From Beauveria sp. NWAFU-1 (lineage: Eukaryota > Ascomycota > Sordariomycetes > Hypocreales > Cordycipitaceae): 64,000 nt of DNA. The DNA lies in NCBI GenBank assembly GCA_024472245.1, contig JANBXD010000003.1, positions 1,984,001 to 2,048,000 of the forward strand, read 5' to 3'. This document shows positions 21,667-32,148 of the stretch, one piece after another (the stretch's first letter is position 1; the number at the start of each line of letters is the position of its first letter). Made by a program: the position numbers and the translations under genes. The notes below the pieces were generated by a model. That model worked only from the letters and a program-made list of their open reading frames with translations. It made no database searches and was not told where the DNA came from.

Positions 21667-24600
21667 ATGCCCGTGGTCACGCCTGAAAAGCTTGCAAGCC
21701 TGCAACGGCAGTCGCAAGACATTCGCAATGTGAGTGGTAGAAGCAATGATTCAACCATTATAAGCTGACCAGATCTTAGATCTGCATCTTAGCCCATGTT
21801 GATCATGGCAAGACTTCTCTCACAGACGCCCTCTTGGCGACAAACGGTATCATTTCACCAAAGCTCGCGGGCAAAATTAGATATCTAGATTCCAGACCCG
21901 ATGAGCAGTCCAGAGGAATCACTATGGAGTCCTCCGCTATTTCACTATACTTTTCCATGCTCCGAAGATCAGCGCCAGATGCTACCCCGGAGCCCAAGGA
22001 ATACCTCATCAACCTCATCGACTCTCCCGGACACATCGATTTCAGCAGTGAAGTTTCCACCGCGTCGCGCCTTTGCGACGGCGCCGTCATCCTTGTTGAT
22101 GCGGTAGAAGGGGTCTGCAGTCAAACAGTCACTGTCCTTCGCCAAGCATGGACCGAAAAGCTGAAACCGCTACTTGTCGTCAACAAGATGGATCGATTGG
22201 TTACCGAGTTGAAAATGACGCCAAACGAGGCTTACCTTCATCTCAGCAAACTTCTAGAGCAGGTCAATGCAGTCCTGGGCAGTTTCTTTCAGGGAGAGCG
22301 AATGGAAGAGGATCTCAACTGGAGAGAAAAGATGGAGGAGCGTGTAAATGCTGCCGCCACGGCTAAAGCTTCCAGCAACGACGACAATACCGACTCTGTG
22401 GATCTGGAATTCGAGGAAAAAGATGACGAAGACATATACTTTGCGCCAGAAAAGAACAATGTCATATTTAGCACAGCTACTGACGGCTGGGCGTTTACGT
22501 GTCGTCAGTTTGCCAGTCTATATGAAAAGAAGCTTGGCATCAAGCGTGGCATTCTCGAAAAGGTCCTTTGGGGAAACTTTTACTTGGATCCGAAGACGAA
22601 GAAAATTTTGGGGCCGAAGCACCTCAAGGGCCGCAACCTCAAGCCTATGTTTGTGCAGCTGGTCCTCGAACCTGTCTGGACAGTGTATCAAGCCACCACT
22701 GGCGGTGATAACGGCAAAGGCGACCCAGCACTTTTAGAAAAGGTCACCAAGTCTCTCAACGTCACTATTTCACCACACATACTCAGGGCTCGTGACCCTC
22801 GACTCCTCCTCACGACTGTTTTTGCTTCCTGGCTGCCTCTCTCTACGGCACTTTTGGTCTCGGTTATTGAATCGCTCCCGTCGCCGCCTGTTGCGCAGCA
22901 AGAGCGTATACCCGGAGTCCTAAACAGCTCTCCAGGCGCCGCAAGCATAGACCCTCAGATTCGCGACGCCATGACGACATTTAGGCACGAAAAGTCTGAT
23001 CCTGTGGTGGCATATGTCAGCAAAATGGTTTCGATTCCAGAGAGCGAGCTCCCTGAGAACAAGCGCAAAACCGGTCAGATGACTGGTGAGGAGGCGCGCG
23101 ACTTGGCAAGGAAGAAGCGCGCCGAAGCTGCTCGAGCTCAGGCAGCTCTGGAGGTAAATGGAAATGGAGTCGGTCCATTAACTCAGGCCCTTGGGGACGT
23201 AAATCTCGATGATCACGTTCCAGAGGCTGAGGAGAAGGAAGCTGATCCCGAACACTTGATTGGATTCTCCAGGATATACTCCGGTACTATCTCCGTTGGC
23301 GACAAGCTTTACGTTGTCCCGCCAAAGTGGTCCCCTGCTGAGCCCAACGCCGAGCCGAGGCCACAGGAAATCGAAGTAAAGGCCTTGTACATGTTGATGG
23401 GCAGGAGCCTGGAGGCATTAACCTCTGTTCCCGCTGGTGTTGTCTTTGGCATTGCTGGTCTGGAGGGCAAGATACTCAAATCCGGGACAATTTGCAGCAA
23501 GCTTGAGGGCGCTGTCAACCTGGCCGGCGTGAGCATGGCTGGCCAGCCTATCGTGCGTGTTGCACTGGAACCCACCAATCCTGCCGACTTGGATAAGATG
23601 ATCGATGGGCTTCGCCTGCTTGTGCAGAGTGACCCATGTGCCGAATACGAACAGTTTGCCAGCGGAGAACATGTGCTTCTCACTGCTGGTGAACTTCATC
23701 TAGAGCGCTGTTTGACGGATCTCAAGGAACGCTTCGCACGCTGCGATATTCAAGCAGGTGCTCCCATTGTGCCCTATCGTGAGACTATTGTTCGTGCAGA
23801 GGAGATGAAGCCACCTGTGAACAAGGACCTTGGCCGCGGCGTCGTCGTCACAGATACCAGCTCCAAGCAGGTCACATTGACTATTCGCGTGCGCCCCCTA
23901 CCCGAGAACGTCACCGAGTTCCTCAACAAGAACGGTGACTCGATCAAGAAGGTCTACAACGAACGCTGGCAAATAAGCACAGCAGACGACGTTGAGAGCA
24001 CGGGAGACGCTATCGCTGTTGAACCGACTGTCACGTCAAGTACGTTCCTTTCCGCAGAGGAGCTGAAGAAGCAGCTTCAAAAGGAACTGGAAGCTGGCAA
24101 AGGTCGTGACGTCTGGAAGAATATTATTGACCGCATAGCCGGATTCGGACCTCGAAGAACTGGCCCTAACCTCCTTATTGACGCTACGAAGGACAGTGTT
24201 CTGCCTCGTGTATTCGCGGCAGCAGACTCCAAAGACGCGCCTCCAGTCGTCGGAGAGGCTCTGCAAGCTAGCCACTTGGCCGACAAGATTACCTACGCTT
24301 ACCAACTCTTCCTCGCACAGGGACCGCTCTGCAGTGAACCCATTCAAGGAGTTGCTGTATTCGTGGAAGACGTCACTTTAAACCTCGCCGAAGACGACAC
24401 ATCCGCACGAGACAAGCTCGGCCGCCTCACAGGAGAAGTGATCAAAGCGTTCCAGTCTAGTGTGCGCATTGGTTTCCTGGACTGGTCACCCCGCCTCATG
24501 CTGGCCATGTACAGCGTGGAGATTCAGGCCTCAACCGAAGTGCTGGGCCGCGTCTACGATGTACTCACCAGACGACGCGGGCGCGTCATTTCCGAGACGA

Positions 24601-24917
24601 TGAAGGAGGGGACGCCATTTTTCACCATTCAGGCGCTGCTCCCGGTCGCCGAGAGTTTCGGCTTTGCGGACGAGATGCGCAAGCGAACCAGCGGTGCTGC
24701 TCAGCCGCAGCTCATCTTTGCCGGCTTCGAGATTCTGGACGAGGACCCATTCTGGGTGCCGTTTACGGAAGACGACCTGGAGGACCTCGGCGAGCTGGCG
24801 GATAAGGAAAACGTGGCCAAGCGCTACATGGACGCCGTGCGCAGGAAAAAGGGCTTGCTGGTGGAGGGGCGCAACGTAGCCACGGATGCAGAGAAACAAA
24901 AGACGCTGAAGAGATAG
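21667..24917 (+). CDS. elongation factor-like GTPase 1 (Ria1/Efl1)
   Basis: Exon 1 (21667-21729, 21 codons) and exon 2 (21780-24917) join across a 50-nt GTGAGT...TAG intron to give 1066 aa. EFL1 works with Sdo1/SBDS to release Tif6/eIF6 from late pre-60S subunits in the cytoplasm. The GTPase motifs are intact: AHVDHGKT around residues 26-33, RGITMES from about 66, DSPGH from 102 and NKMD from 156. The first intron falls just before the G1 motif. EF-2-like domains II-V follow; the charged insert near residues 430-480 is typical of EFL1 and separates it from EF-2. The protein lacks the EF-2 diphthamide loop, as expected. The gene is divergent from eIF3l. Confidence 0.95.
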
Positions 24918-25435
24918 AGATGACTTGCTGGGTAGCATAGACTAGACCAGGCCGAGGCGACACGAGAGTACTTTATAGTCATCCGTGGCCGCTTTTCCTC
25001 TGGAAACACAAAATATAAGGAATACAAGAGTTGATACACTGGGCGCTTGCTTCTTATTTCGCTTCTTTTTCCGTGAACAGGCAGCAAGTCACATGTGCCT
25101 GGCGGCGCGGCAGGCATCGAGTTACACCGGTGCGAAGAGTGCGGCCCGCGGGAGAGCGCGCGCCAAACGACGATGGTGACACCCAAAAAGGCGTTGATTA
25201 CCCAGATTGTTTCTGCTCCTGTACATCAGCAGACCAACCGCCGTGACGCAGGGCGCCAACTCGGGGGAAAATGGATCGCAAGCAAAGGCAGACTTGGTGC
25301 GAGCACCAGCTGGTGACTTCCCGGCGTCCTTTAATCTGTACAAATAGTTCATCACCTCCGCGGCTCTTGATGCATATTACCTACAGCAATGCCCTCAAGA
25401 AAGTAGCTCACCCGAATTTTTTTACCGCCAAAACA
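24918..25435. other. intergenic region before the repeat-protein gene
   Basis: These 518 bp hold the 3' flank of EFL1 and the leader of the next gene. An in-frame ATG at 25271 would extend the next protein by 55 residues, but that extension has no similarity to the decayed copy downstream, so the region is treated as leader. Confidence 0.5.
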
Positions 25436-26731
25436 ATGGAAAACGTGTTGAGCTGCGCGTCGCTGGTCGCGTACCTCGAAGGCTTACACCGGCTGGGGTT
25501 CCCCGACAACACGCACGACTTTACGCTACCGAACCTCGAGCGGCGCGTGGCCGCCCTCGAGCGTACCGTCGGCGGCATCACCGCACCGCCGCCGCACGAG
25601 GCATATTCCTGGAACGGCATCGTGTGGCGGTTGTGGCGCGCGGACCTCAAAACCAGAAGGGCGGCGAGCCCCGACCTCGGCCCTTACCTATCCGGGATGG
25701 CGGGCATGCTGGAGGCAGACTACACCACGGCGGGTCTGCGACGCGTGGTGGACAGGCTCGGTTACGACTTGCCGGAGCTCAGGTGCCCGCGGGAAGAGGA
25801 GGCGGCGGCGGCAACGGCAACGGCGACGACGACGACGACGGCGACGCAGGGAGGGGAGTGCGAGGCGTGCCTGGCGGCCGTGGTTCAGAAGCTGGCGTAC
25901 GTGGGCGGCCGGCTCGGGCAGCGGCCTCCCATGGAGCCCCTTTCCAGAGGCACCATTTACGCGTTTGCGGCGTGGCTCGGTGAGGAGTTTGGCTTGTACG
26001 GCGCGGCTCCGGTGTCTCGGCCGGTAGTCCCAAACTGGTCGACGTCGTCGAATGCTGAGAGAGCGGCGGCGGCCCGAGGAGACATTACGCGGGAGCCAGC
26101 GTGTCCTAATTCTGCATGCAACGGCAGATGTGCTGCTGGGCCTGGGTACGCGCCTACGGGGTGGACTAACTCGCGAGAGCCGGTCTCGAGCCAGTACAAC
26201 CCCCCAACAACCGCGTCCAATGAAAGAAATCCTCGAAGAACCATGTTCCATCAGGGTGACCCTCGACGAGCGGCATTCGGTCAAGACATGGATCAAGGAA
26301 CAACTTTCCATCAAAACAATCCCCCAGGAACCGCACTCGATCAAAACGGGAATCATGAAGACGCTTTCAATCAACACCATCATCAAGCTGGAGCATTCGA
26401 TTTCAACATCCCTCCCACCACCAGGTTCGATCACGATTCCCGCCCAGGGCTGGCAGTCGACACCGACATCCCTCGAGACACGGGCTTAGGCAGCAATGTC
26501 CACGGTAGGATGGGGTTTGACCCCGATAGCCCTCACCGTCCTGGATTTGCGCCTCCGGCAAGCGAAAGCCCGGCGCCGGCGAGTAGGGCCCCAGCACCGT
26601 CGCGCCCAGCGTCTGCTGGATCAGACAATGGCGGCCCGTCTGTGCCTGCAGCGGCGGCTCAGAGGCCTCAGAGCTGTCGCTGGAGAAGAGGGATGGGGTT
26701 CTGGCGCTCGAAAGAGCCCGGGCCGAAGTAA
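25436..26731 (+). CDS. unrecognised protein with twelve decapeptide repeats
   Basis: I recognise no family. The ATG at 25436 gives 431 aa. It was preferred over the in-frame ATG at 25271 (486 aa) because similarity to the downstream relic begins exactly there. The first 190 residues look folded: a short coiled-coil-like segment (LPNLERRVAALERTV), then WNGIVWRLWRADLK, LRRVVDRLG and ACLAAVVQKLAYVGG. An Ala/Thr-rich low-complexity spacer from a GCG/ACG repeat lies near 25800-25850. From 26198 to 26557 there are twelve consecutive 10-residue units, commonly Pro/Arg early, Phe or Leu at position 7 and Asp/Asn at position 10. The C-terminus is Pro/Ala/Ser-rich and ends in a basic WRRGMGFWRSK patch. 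There is no signal peptide or clear membrane segment. Confidence 0.65.
   Translation: MENVLSCASLVAYLEGLHRLGFPDNTHDFTLPNLERRVAALERTVGGITAPPPHEAYSWNGIVWRLWRADLKTRRAASPDLGPYLSGMAGMLEADYTTAGLRRVVDRLGYDLPELRCPREEEAAAATATATTTTTATQGGECEACLAAVVQKLAYVGGRLGQRPPMEPLSRGTIYAFAAWLGEEFGLYGAAPVSRPVVPNWSTSSNAERAAAARGDITREPACPNSACNGRCAAGPGYAPTGWTNSREPVSSQYNPPTTASNERNPRRTMFHQGDPRRAAFGQDMDQGTTFHQNNPPGTALDQNGNHEDAFNQHHHQAGAFDFNIPPTTRFDHDSRPGLAVDTDIPRDTGLGSNVHGRMGFDPDSPHRPGFAPPASESPAPASRAPAPSRPASAGSDNGGPSVPAAAAQRPQSCRWRRGMGFWRSKEPGPK
26198..26557 (+). repeat. 12 x 30-bp coding minisatellite
   Basis: The stretch divides exactly into twelve 30-bp units that encode decapeptides such as DPRRAAFGQD, NPPGTALDQN and IPPTTRFDHD. 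The units have diverged, but the register is never lost, and the TTCxATCA core recurs in many. Constant length with divergent sequence suggests selection for periodicity. Confidence 0.8.
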
Positions 26732-27217
26732 AGCACTGAGAGTTCGGATCGTTGACATGGGCAATGCTAATGTGAGAAGACATGAAGTGGGTGGATTATT
26801 TTGTTTTTAGGCGTGTTGCGTGAGAATCAAGGCTGGGACATGGGGTGTGGAGTAACAGTACAGTGAACACATGGTAATTCTTTGGTGATGACTTTTTGAC
26901 TTGCAGAATATTGTAAATGTAATTGCCAATGTCTCTTACGAATAGTATGGGTTTCACTGCACAGATGCGGGTGTTGTGTGGCACGGGCGCGAGGTGATGC
27001 TGCATTGCTGGCGCTGCAATTTGGAAATCGGTCAAGTCTCGTGTGCGTAGCACTGTGGCTTGCACAAAGATATGATGCTCCAGGTATGTTCTTTTGTTTG
27101 GAGATTATTCCCGGCGTACCCGCCCTGCATATACGTGTCGTCCTCTCGCCTCTGCAAGCAAATGCTGACTGCAAAGAAGGTCTTACTTCCGAAAGGACTT
27201 TGTCAACTCACGACCTC
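26732..27217. other. intergenic region between repeat gene and its relic
   Basis: These 486 bp contain no gene. Sequence near 26870-26950 is AT-rich, consistent with the 3' end of the upstream transcript. Confidence 0.5.
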
Positions 27218-27840
27218 ATGAGATGTTCAACGACGTGCGCACCGCTTGCCTACACGGAAGGCCGCCTTGGCCACATGGATCGCGCATTGTGTTGCGCTTC
27301 ACAAACTGGAAGAGCAAATTGCGGCTCTTGAGAGTTATGTTACCTCCGCCTTACAACGCCTGGGCCTTGAACATGCTTGTTTAGCGCGTGGCAAGTGCAG
27401 TCCAAGAAGCCATGTCGAGGCTGCCGCCCAGCGTCCGATGTTCACTCGACATATCTTAATAACATGGTGAATGGCAACTTGACCCTAGCAGACTTGTGGC
27501 GCGTGGTTGACGGCCTCGACGAGACTACCACAGTTGACGTGCGAACGTGGAACGGAGTACGGCAGCAGCGTCGACGGCTCGGGAGAGGAGCTGTGCATGG
27601 TCGCCATGGTACAGAAGCTGTGCTATGTCAGCACCCTGTATAATAAGCCGTTACCCTGCCGTCCGTGAACAAGAGCATTGGTCTATGCGTCCGCGGCAGA
27701 CTTGTCGTTTTGCATCGCGGCCGGGTCACGCAAGATGGTGGTGCGGGAATGCGCGGGTTCTTGTGTGCGTAAGAGTCTGGTTCGCGTGGCTGAAGAGGCT
27801 ACTGTTCTGGCGCGCGAGGAAGTATAAGGAGAGCAGTGAC
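27218..27840 (+). pseudogene. decayed tandem copy of the decapeptide-repeat gene
   Basis: Four blocks aligned by eye match the N-terminal domain of the gene at 25436, in the same order but in shifting frames. CAPLAYTEGRLG matches CASLVAYLEGLHRLG. HKLEEQIAALESYV matches PNLERRVAALERTV. LTLADLWRVVDGL matches YTTAGLRRVVDRL. CMVAMVQKLCYV matches CLAAVVQKLAYV. The frame changes at least twice, and a TGA stands inside the last matching block (after CRP). No intron of plausible length removes these breaks. The decapeptide repeats are missing; a C-terminal WLKRLLFWRARK may match WRRGMGFWRSK. It is best read as a pseudogene; assembly error is less likely because several independent lesions are present. 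Confidence 0.7.
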
Positions 27841-29173
27841 GGCGCGTCTGCGGTCTGCGGCAAGCTCGGTTGAAAATATTGGCTAAAGAAGATCCAGGCC
27901 GGGTAAGTTCGGGCACGTGTGCAAGAGTCACAGGCAGAGGTGGAAGATGGGGTAGCGGATGAGCTTATGCGGCGCAGCAATGGGATATAGGAGAAACACT
28001 GGTGGATGAGCTAAAAATAAACCAAACAAAATAGACAGGGTACAATGGCTTCTTTACGTTGAACCAACCATTATTTCCCGATAATTTTTGCTTTTTATTT
28101 ATTAGGCCAGGTACTCACCCGCCAAGTTGGTTGGTTGGGCAGGATTAGCGGCGGTTTGTGTGGTCTTGTTCGGTTCTTACGCGGCATCCTCGGCGGCGCC
28201 CTCCCATCATTCACAGGCTGACATGCAGCGCCAAAGCGCCACCGGCACCCGACGTCACGTTTTCGCGGATCCTGTGATTCCCGTATGACGGCATCACAAA
28301 GACAATAAATCATTCGCGATTGGAAGAAAGAGAGTCGCTTGATGCGTGTCGCTTGATGCGTGCAAAGCGTGGTGGCAAAAAAGTGGAACCAGGGCAGGTA
28401 CAAGGTTAAGTGGGTGGAGTGGACCCTCTCGGAAAACAAACAGGCGCCGAAAGGCAGACAAAGCAGGCCAGCAGCAAGCAGGCTGGCAGGCAGGCAACAA
28501 CAGCAGGCAGGGCAAAGCTGCAGGCTTTTGGCTTTTAATAAAGCAAACGGCGGACCAACCAACCAAAAAGGGTAAATGGTGCAAAAAAAAAACAAAAAAA
28601 AAAGGAAGGTAGGTAATAAAAAAAGAGAGAATGAGAGGGCGAAAAAAAACTATAGAGACCCCACGTCACTTGTTCTCAGTCTTCTTCTGCTGCCTTGAGC
28701 CCGCCCATCCACTCTCCTGTACCGTACTACTGGTACCTGCACTCGACAAACGGTGCGACTAGTACAAGTGTAAAAACTTGGATATTCTCAGCTTTATTCC
28801 ATCTTTCCCACGCCACCTTTCTCGCTACAGTCCTTGATTTAGTTGTCATACTTTCCCTTCATTCCTTATTACTCGCTCCTCCTTCTTTTTCATACACATT
28901 TATTCACATTGTCATTCTCTTTGCTGTTGGGTCCGAGAACCGGCCTCCGGTCTTGTGACCATCCTCGACCGCACCGACCAAGACCATCACCCATCCTTCG
29001 ACACACCATCGCCGACACACCCCTCGCCGCCGCCCTCCCACCGCATAAACATAGCGCCACCCAAGTGAAGCACATCTGAGCGCGCATTCGTCCTTCGCGA
29101 ACGCCCGTCGCGCCGGCGCATCAGTGCCGACCAACCTCCTCCCTCTTCGTCCTCCCCCCTCCGCCGCGTCACG
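27841..29173. other. intergenic region and DOT1 leader
   Basis: This 1.33-kb gap holds purine-rich and poly-A stretches (28580-28650) and a long pyrimidine-rich tract (28680-29170) that looks like the promoter and leader of DOT1. No gene is supported. Confidence 0.5.
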
Positions 29174-30743
29174 ATGCCTCTTCTCGGTGGCAAGGGCAAC
29201 AAATTCAAGGTCGATCCGCCCAAGATTCGCATCGAAAAGGTCACGGTCGAGCGGCCCGCGCCCAAACCAAAGCCTAAGCCCCAAGCCGCCCTCTCCAAGG
29301 CCTCGTCGTCATCGTCGCGCTCTCCGTCACTCCACCGTTCCTCGCCTAAGCCCGCCACGCCACGTCAGAACAGCCACTCGCCGTACCCGTCGTCGTCGGA
29401 CGAGCGCCGACTCGAGCGCAAACGCAAAGCCGGCGCCACCCCGGTCCGCAAATCCCCTGTTGCCGAGCGCGTCACCTTTGACAAGGACAGCGACAACGAG
29501 GACGATGGCTGGATGAGCCTCGACACCCGCAAGCGCTCGCGCAAGGGCCAAGAGGACGACATGGCCGACCCCAACCGCCAGCTGCGTGACATTGACGCCT
29601 ACGAGGAGCCCGAGGCCGGCCTCAAGTTTGTTCACGCCGTCGATGTCGCCTCGCTGGAGACCAAGTGCGTACCGGTCATGGGCGCTCAAAAAGAGGATGT
29701 TGCAATAGAAATACAATATCCCAGCCCCCAACCACGAGAACGGTATGTTGCAAGCCCATGCAGCCACTCTTAACTTGTCTCATCATTTCTCACAAGCTCT
29801 CTACTAACAACTCTCTAGGTTTGAACTAGTCTGGGGCAAAGACAAGATTGACGCGGTACAGGCTAGCATCCGTATCGTACAACTTGTCGCCGAGACATAT
29901 CTCACCGAGCAAGAGGCCGAGCCCTTTACCAACCAAAACGGAGGACTCATTCGACGGCTCGAAAAAGCCTCCAACAGAAATATTCAAGATCTAACAGGCT
30001 TTAAAGCCGCCATCCACGAGTACAACCAAACTCTCCAAAACCTTGTCGAGGACGGCATCGTCGCCAAGAACCTTGACAAGCTGCGCGAAATACCCGCCCA
30101 CCTCGTCGCCTTTATTCTCGACCAAATATACGACCGAACCGTCGCCCCTCACGTAGAACTCCTTTCCAAGTACGAAAACGGCACCGACTATGTATACGGC
30201 GAGCTGTTGCATCCCTTTGTCACCAAGCTGTTAGTTGAGCAGCTCAAGATGACATCAGACCAAGTCTTTGTTGACCTTGGCTCTGGCGTCGGCAACGTGG
30301 TGCTGCAGGCAGCGCTGGAGATTGGGTGCGAGAGCATAGGCTGCGAAATGATGGAAAACGCCTGCAAGCTGGCTGACGACCAAAACCGCGAGTTTGGGTC
30401 GCGCTGCAAGTTGTGGGGCATCCTGCCCGGAAGGACGCGCCTGGAAAAGGGTGACTTTCGCAAGAACCAGGTGATTCACGATGCCCTGAAGCGGGCCGAC
30501 GTGGTGCTGGTCAACAACAAGGCCTTTACATCGCAGCTCAACGACGACCTGGTGCGCATGTTTCTAGACCTCAAGAGCGGATGCAAAATCATTTCGCTGC
30601 GGTCCTTTGTCACGGACGGCCACAGCCACAATATCAACGACGTCGGTAGCACGATATTGGACGTGGAGGAGTGTGCGTATCCGGAGGGTTTCGTCAGCTG
30701 GACGAATGCTGGGGGGGCGTATTACATTTCCACGCGAAAATAG
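29174..30743 (+). CDS. histone H3-K79 methyltransferase DOT1
   Basis: Exons 29174-29742 and 29819-30743, with a 76-nt GTATGT...CTAAC...TAG intron, encode 497 aa. DOT1 methylates Lys79 of histone H3 in nucleosomes using S-adenosylmethionine, acting in silencing and the DNA-damage checkpoint. The catalytic fold is clear: YGELLHPFV, the SAM-binding motif VFVDLGSGVGNVVLQAAL at about residues 339-356, the conserved GCE that follows, and ADVVLVNNKAF near 420. The N-terminal 170 residues are Lys/Ser/Pro-rich and probably bind DNA or chromatin, as the basic N-terminus of yeast Dot1 does. The intron lies just before the conserved FELVWGKD block. The gene is convergent with ATG16 (311 bp between stops). 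Confidence 0.96.
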
Positions 30744-31054
30744 ACTTGTTTGATCCGTTGCTTGGTATTTTCTGGTTATCTGTGTCTGGTTGGTAGGATG
30801 GAAAGGCGTGTCGGGGGTTTTTGTTTTTTCCTTGTCAAAGAAGGAAGCGTTTTTTTGTGGTAGCGGGACTGCATACAATCAACAATCATACTCTTCTTGC
30901 CATACTCTGTTTGTCAAACCGAAAGAAAAAAAAAAGAAGTCGTATCGTCGTGATGTCTATTTGTTGTCATTGCAAAAGAATGCTCAAGTCATTGAAGTCG
31001 GGGACAAGGTAGATGAGCTCAAGTGTCTGAAGTCGGGGGCAACGTAGATGAAAA
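30744..31054. other. shared 3' region of DOT1 and ATG16
   Basis: These 311 bp lie between two convergent stop codons. The stretch is T-rich near 30800-30860 and A-rich near 30920, suitable for termination on either strand. No gene is seen. Confidence 0.5.
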
Positions 31055-31807
31055 TCATCTCGAGGCAGGTTCGTTGGCCAGATTCATGGCATCTGCTTCT
31101 TGCGCCATGCGCTTCATCCAGCGGTCGACGAGCTCTTTATTTTCCTTCTTCACCTTGTCCCTCTCCTTTTCCGCCACGGACATTTGCAGATTGAGCGTAA
31201 TCATTTCATCTTGAACCTCCTACCACACAGAGATTAACAAAAAAACAAAGCCCCTGCTGCCACTCGAGCATCAAGGGTAGAGTCTCCCTCACCTCGACAA
31301 GCTTGCGCTTTTCGCGCAGCTCATACTCTCGGTCCTTGAGCCGCGTCGTAAGCGCCGTCCGCTCCGACGCGAGATCTCGCACCGACCGCGCGTCCTCTTT
31401 CGTCTTGGCGCGCAGCTTCGCGAGCTCCTCCTCGGCAGCGCGCAGGCGCGTCTCGGTCGCGCCCTTGGCGCGCAGCGCCTCGGCTAGGTCGTGCCGCAGC
31501 TGCGCCGTCGTCGCGGGGTCGTGGCCGGGTCGAGGAGCAGCGGGGTCGGGGGCTGACTTGCCGGTGGTGGTAGAGGAGGAGGGCAATGGCTGCGCTTGTA
31601 GTGAGGCGCGCTCGGCTTCCAAGGCGGATATTCGATCTGCCATCTGCGAACCTGGGTCGTCCCCCGCAAACGTCAGGTGTGGCTCTCAAGCTCGAGTGTT
31701 TTGTTTTCTTGATACGTCATACATGTTTGCACCAGCTCCATGTTCACCGGGTTGTTCATCTCGGATTCCCTGAGGGATACGAGGTATTCTTCTCTCCAGT
31801 TTGGCAT
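31055..31807 (-). CDS. autophagy protein Atg16
   Basis: Three exons, 31807-31723, 31651-31293 and 31219-31055, give 202 aa, normal for fungal Atg16. The introns are 71 nt (GTATGA...CAG) and 73 nt (GTGAGG...TAG). Atg16 dimerises through a coiled coil and holds Atg12-Atg5 at the phagophore, where the complex directs lipidation of Atg8. The N-terminal Atg5-binding helix (MPNWREEYLVSLRESE) is followed by VQTCSQMADRISALEAE across the first junction. A long coiled coil then runs from about residue 75 to the conserved C-terminal ELVDRWMKRMAQEADAMN. A Pro/Ser-rich linker interrupts the helix near residue 50-70. The gene is small and split, so its product is visible only after splicing. Confidence 0.93.
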
Positions 31808-32148
31808 TTTCGATATTGTAGCGACGTCAGCATGCACAATGACAAGGAAAGTCAGTGGTTGACGTCGAGAGCTCGAGCTCCATTTTCGGGGGTTACCGAT
31901 TTGTGGATGCGCGGACCACCCACCAACGGGCACCCCGGTTGCCCGGTTTGTCCACCAGCAATAATTGATGGCGCACTCATGAATATGTCGTTTTTGCGGG
32001 CATGGTAACAGAAGTGGAATAGTATGGATTATATAAGTATAATATATATCTACCCCCAAAGTTCATAATAAATAAGTAATCTGTAGTATCTAATTTGAGC
32101 GTGGTACTTGAGACTTAACTATAATATTTAAGACTTAGATATAGTATT
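31808..32148. other. intergenic region upstream of ATG16
   Basis: These 341 bp hold the ATG16 promoter and leader and the AT-rich 3' end of the minus-strand MFS gene (32020-32148). No gene is seen. Confidence 0.5.

Noticed and set aside
28095..28595. A 166-codon minus-strand frame in the DOT1 upstream region
   Set aside because: It is low-complexity Leu/Cys/Pro sequence produced by purine-rich repeats on the plus strand, with no domain.
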